NCBI GenBank assembly: GCA_045649455.1
Contig: JAZRPV010000015.1
Coordinates: 1-42,918, forward strand
Source of the DNA: JAEDES01 sp045649455
GTDB taxonomy: Bacteria > Bacillota_I > Bacilli_A > RF39 > UBA660
Direction: 5' to 3'
Length of the DNA: 42,918 nucleotides
The notes under the pieces are model-generated. The model ran no database searches. It was not told the origin of the DNA and saw nothing but the letters and a program-made list of their open reading frames with translations. The stretch's first letter is position 1. Every line of letters begins with the position of its first letter. A program made the position numbers and the translations under genes. This document shows, piece by piece, positions 42,616 through 42,918 of this stretch.

Positions 42616-42918
42616 ATGAAGAGGTTAAACTTTAATATTAAAGATAAGAAGATGTTATACATGGTACTAGGTGTATTAATGGTATCAGTACTAACATTAA
42701 CAATGGCTTATGCTGCCCTTGTTACAACATTAAATATTAGTGGATATGCTCAAGTAAATTCGTCTGCTTGGGATATACATCTAGCAAATGTAAAACTAAA
42801 AGATGGTAGTGCAACTACAACAGTACCAACTATAACAACAGGTAACTCACTAAGTTTTAGTACAACACTAAGTAAACCAGGTGATTATTTCGAGTTTACT
42901 GTTGATGTTGTTAATAAC
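42616..42918 (+). CDS. SipW/TasA-like secreted protein, N-terminal part (runs off the window edge)
   Basis: An ATG at 42616, preceded by TAGGAGAGTG, opens a frame that stays open for 101 codons to the window edge. It starts MKRLNFNIKDKKMLYM, then a hydrophobic stretch VLGVLMVSVLTLTMAYAAL (about 17-35), then a beta-rich segment with NISGYAQVNSSAW (about 40-52). The short basic start, hydrophobic helix and following beta strand match SipW-dependent signal peptides of TasA/CalY-type proteins that form extracellular fibres or matrix. Codon use differs from its neighbours: it uses CTA for Leu and ACA for Thr more often. The rest of the gene is outside the window. Confidence 0.72.
   Translation, partial: MKRLNFNIKDKKMLYMVLGVLMVSVLTLTMAYAALVTTLNISGYAQVNSSAWDIHLANVKLKDGSATTTVPTITTGNSLSFSTTLSKPGDYFEFTVDVVNN

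Overview
The window is a gene-dense, strongly AT-rich stretch of bacterial chromosome. Nearly every gene is on the + strand, most gaps are under 100 bases, and most transcription units end in short hairpins followed by T-runs. Gene content and order (spoVS, a T-box ahead of serS, miaB-ricA-cotE, rpsP-khpA, uppS-cdsA-rseP, priA-fmt-rlmN-prpC-prkC-rsgA-rpe) point to a low-GC Firmicute on the Bacilli side. My inference is an uncultured, possibly gut-associated lineage near the Erysipelotrichia/RF39/Mollicutes-related groups. TGA is a stop here, not Trp, because two genes end on TGA at overlapping junctions. spoVS and cotE imply a spore-forming organism or a recent descendant of one.

Layout. 1-4.5 kb: a partial leftward membrane gene, a penicillin-binding DD-carboxypeptidase, a membrane HExxH peptidase, spoVS, and a zinc-ribbon membrane protein. 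4.5-6.1 kb: a promoter and T-box leader driving serS. 6.2-10.3 kb: a small possible leaderless ORF, a Tim44-like/zinc-ribbon protein, then a module matching Bacillus ydjG-ydjH-ydjI (zinc ribbon, TPM domain, SPFH domain), a set linked to PspA-type membrane stress but with no pspA here. 10.3-14.3 kb: a CPBP-type intramembrane protease, an ankyrin-repeat protein and a large helix-turn-helix/TPR-like protein. 14.3-17.8 kb: miaB, ricA, a leftward zinc-dependent phospholipase C-like gene, a small two-helix membrane protein, and cotE, which lacks any ATG/GTG/TTG start and appears to begin with ATA.

17.8-21.1 kb: rpsP-khpA from a near-consensus promoter, then uppS-cdsA-rseP (isoprenoid carrier, phospholipid precursor, site-2 protease). 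rseP also lacks a usual start and appears to begin with ATT. 21.2-32.2 kb: priA, fmt, rlmN, prpC, prkC, rsgA and rpe, the familiar Firmicute translation/cell-wall signalling block. The usual def and rsmB are absent, and unrecognised membrane-associated genes sit among the others. 32.2-38.7 kb: an unknown TM protein, then a two-gene unit with a large secreted papain-like peptidase ending in a dockerin, followed one base later by a membrane-anchored beta-sandwich protein that may be its surface partner. 38.7-42.5 kb: tex and an M48 peptidase fused to an OB-like C-terminal domain. 42.6 kb to the end: the start of a SipW/TasA-like secreted protein from its own promoter.

The most notable observations are two essential-looking genes with near-cognate AUA/AUU starts placed 6 nt after strong Shine-Dalgarno sequences, the PspA-less ydjGHI module beside a Tim44-zinc-ribbon protein, and the dockerin-peptidase/anchor pair. 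No CRISPR array, insertion sequence, prophage, tRNA or rRNA was seen.
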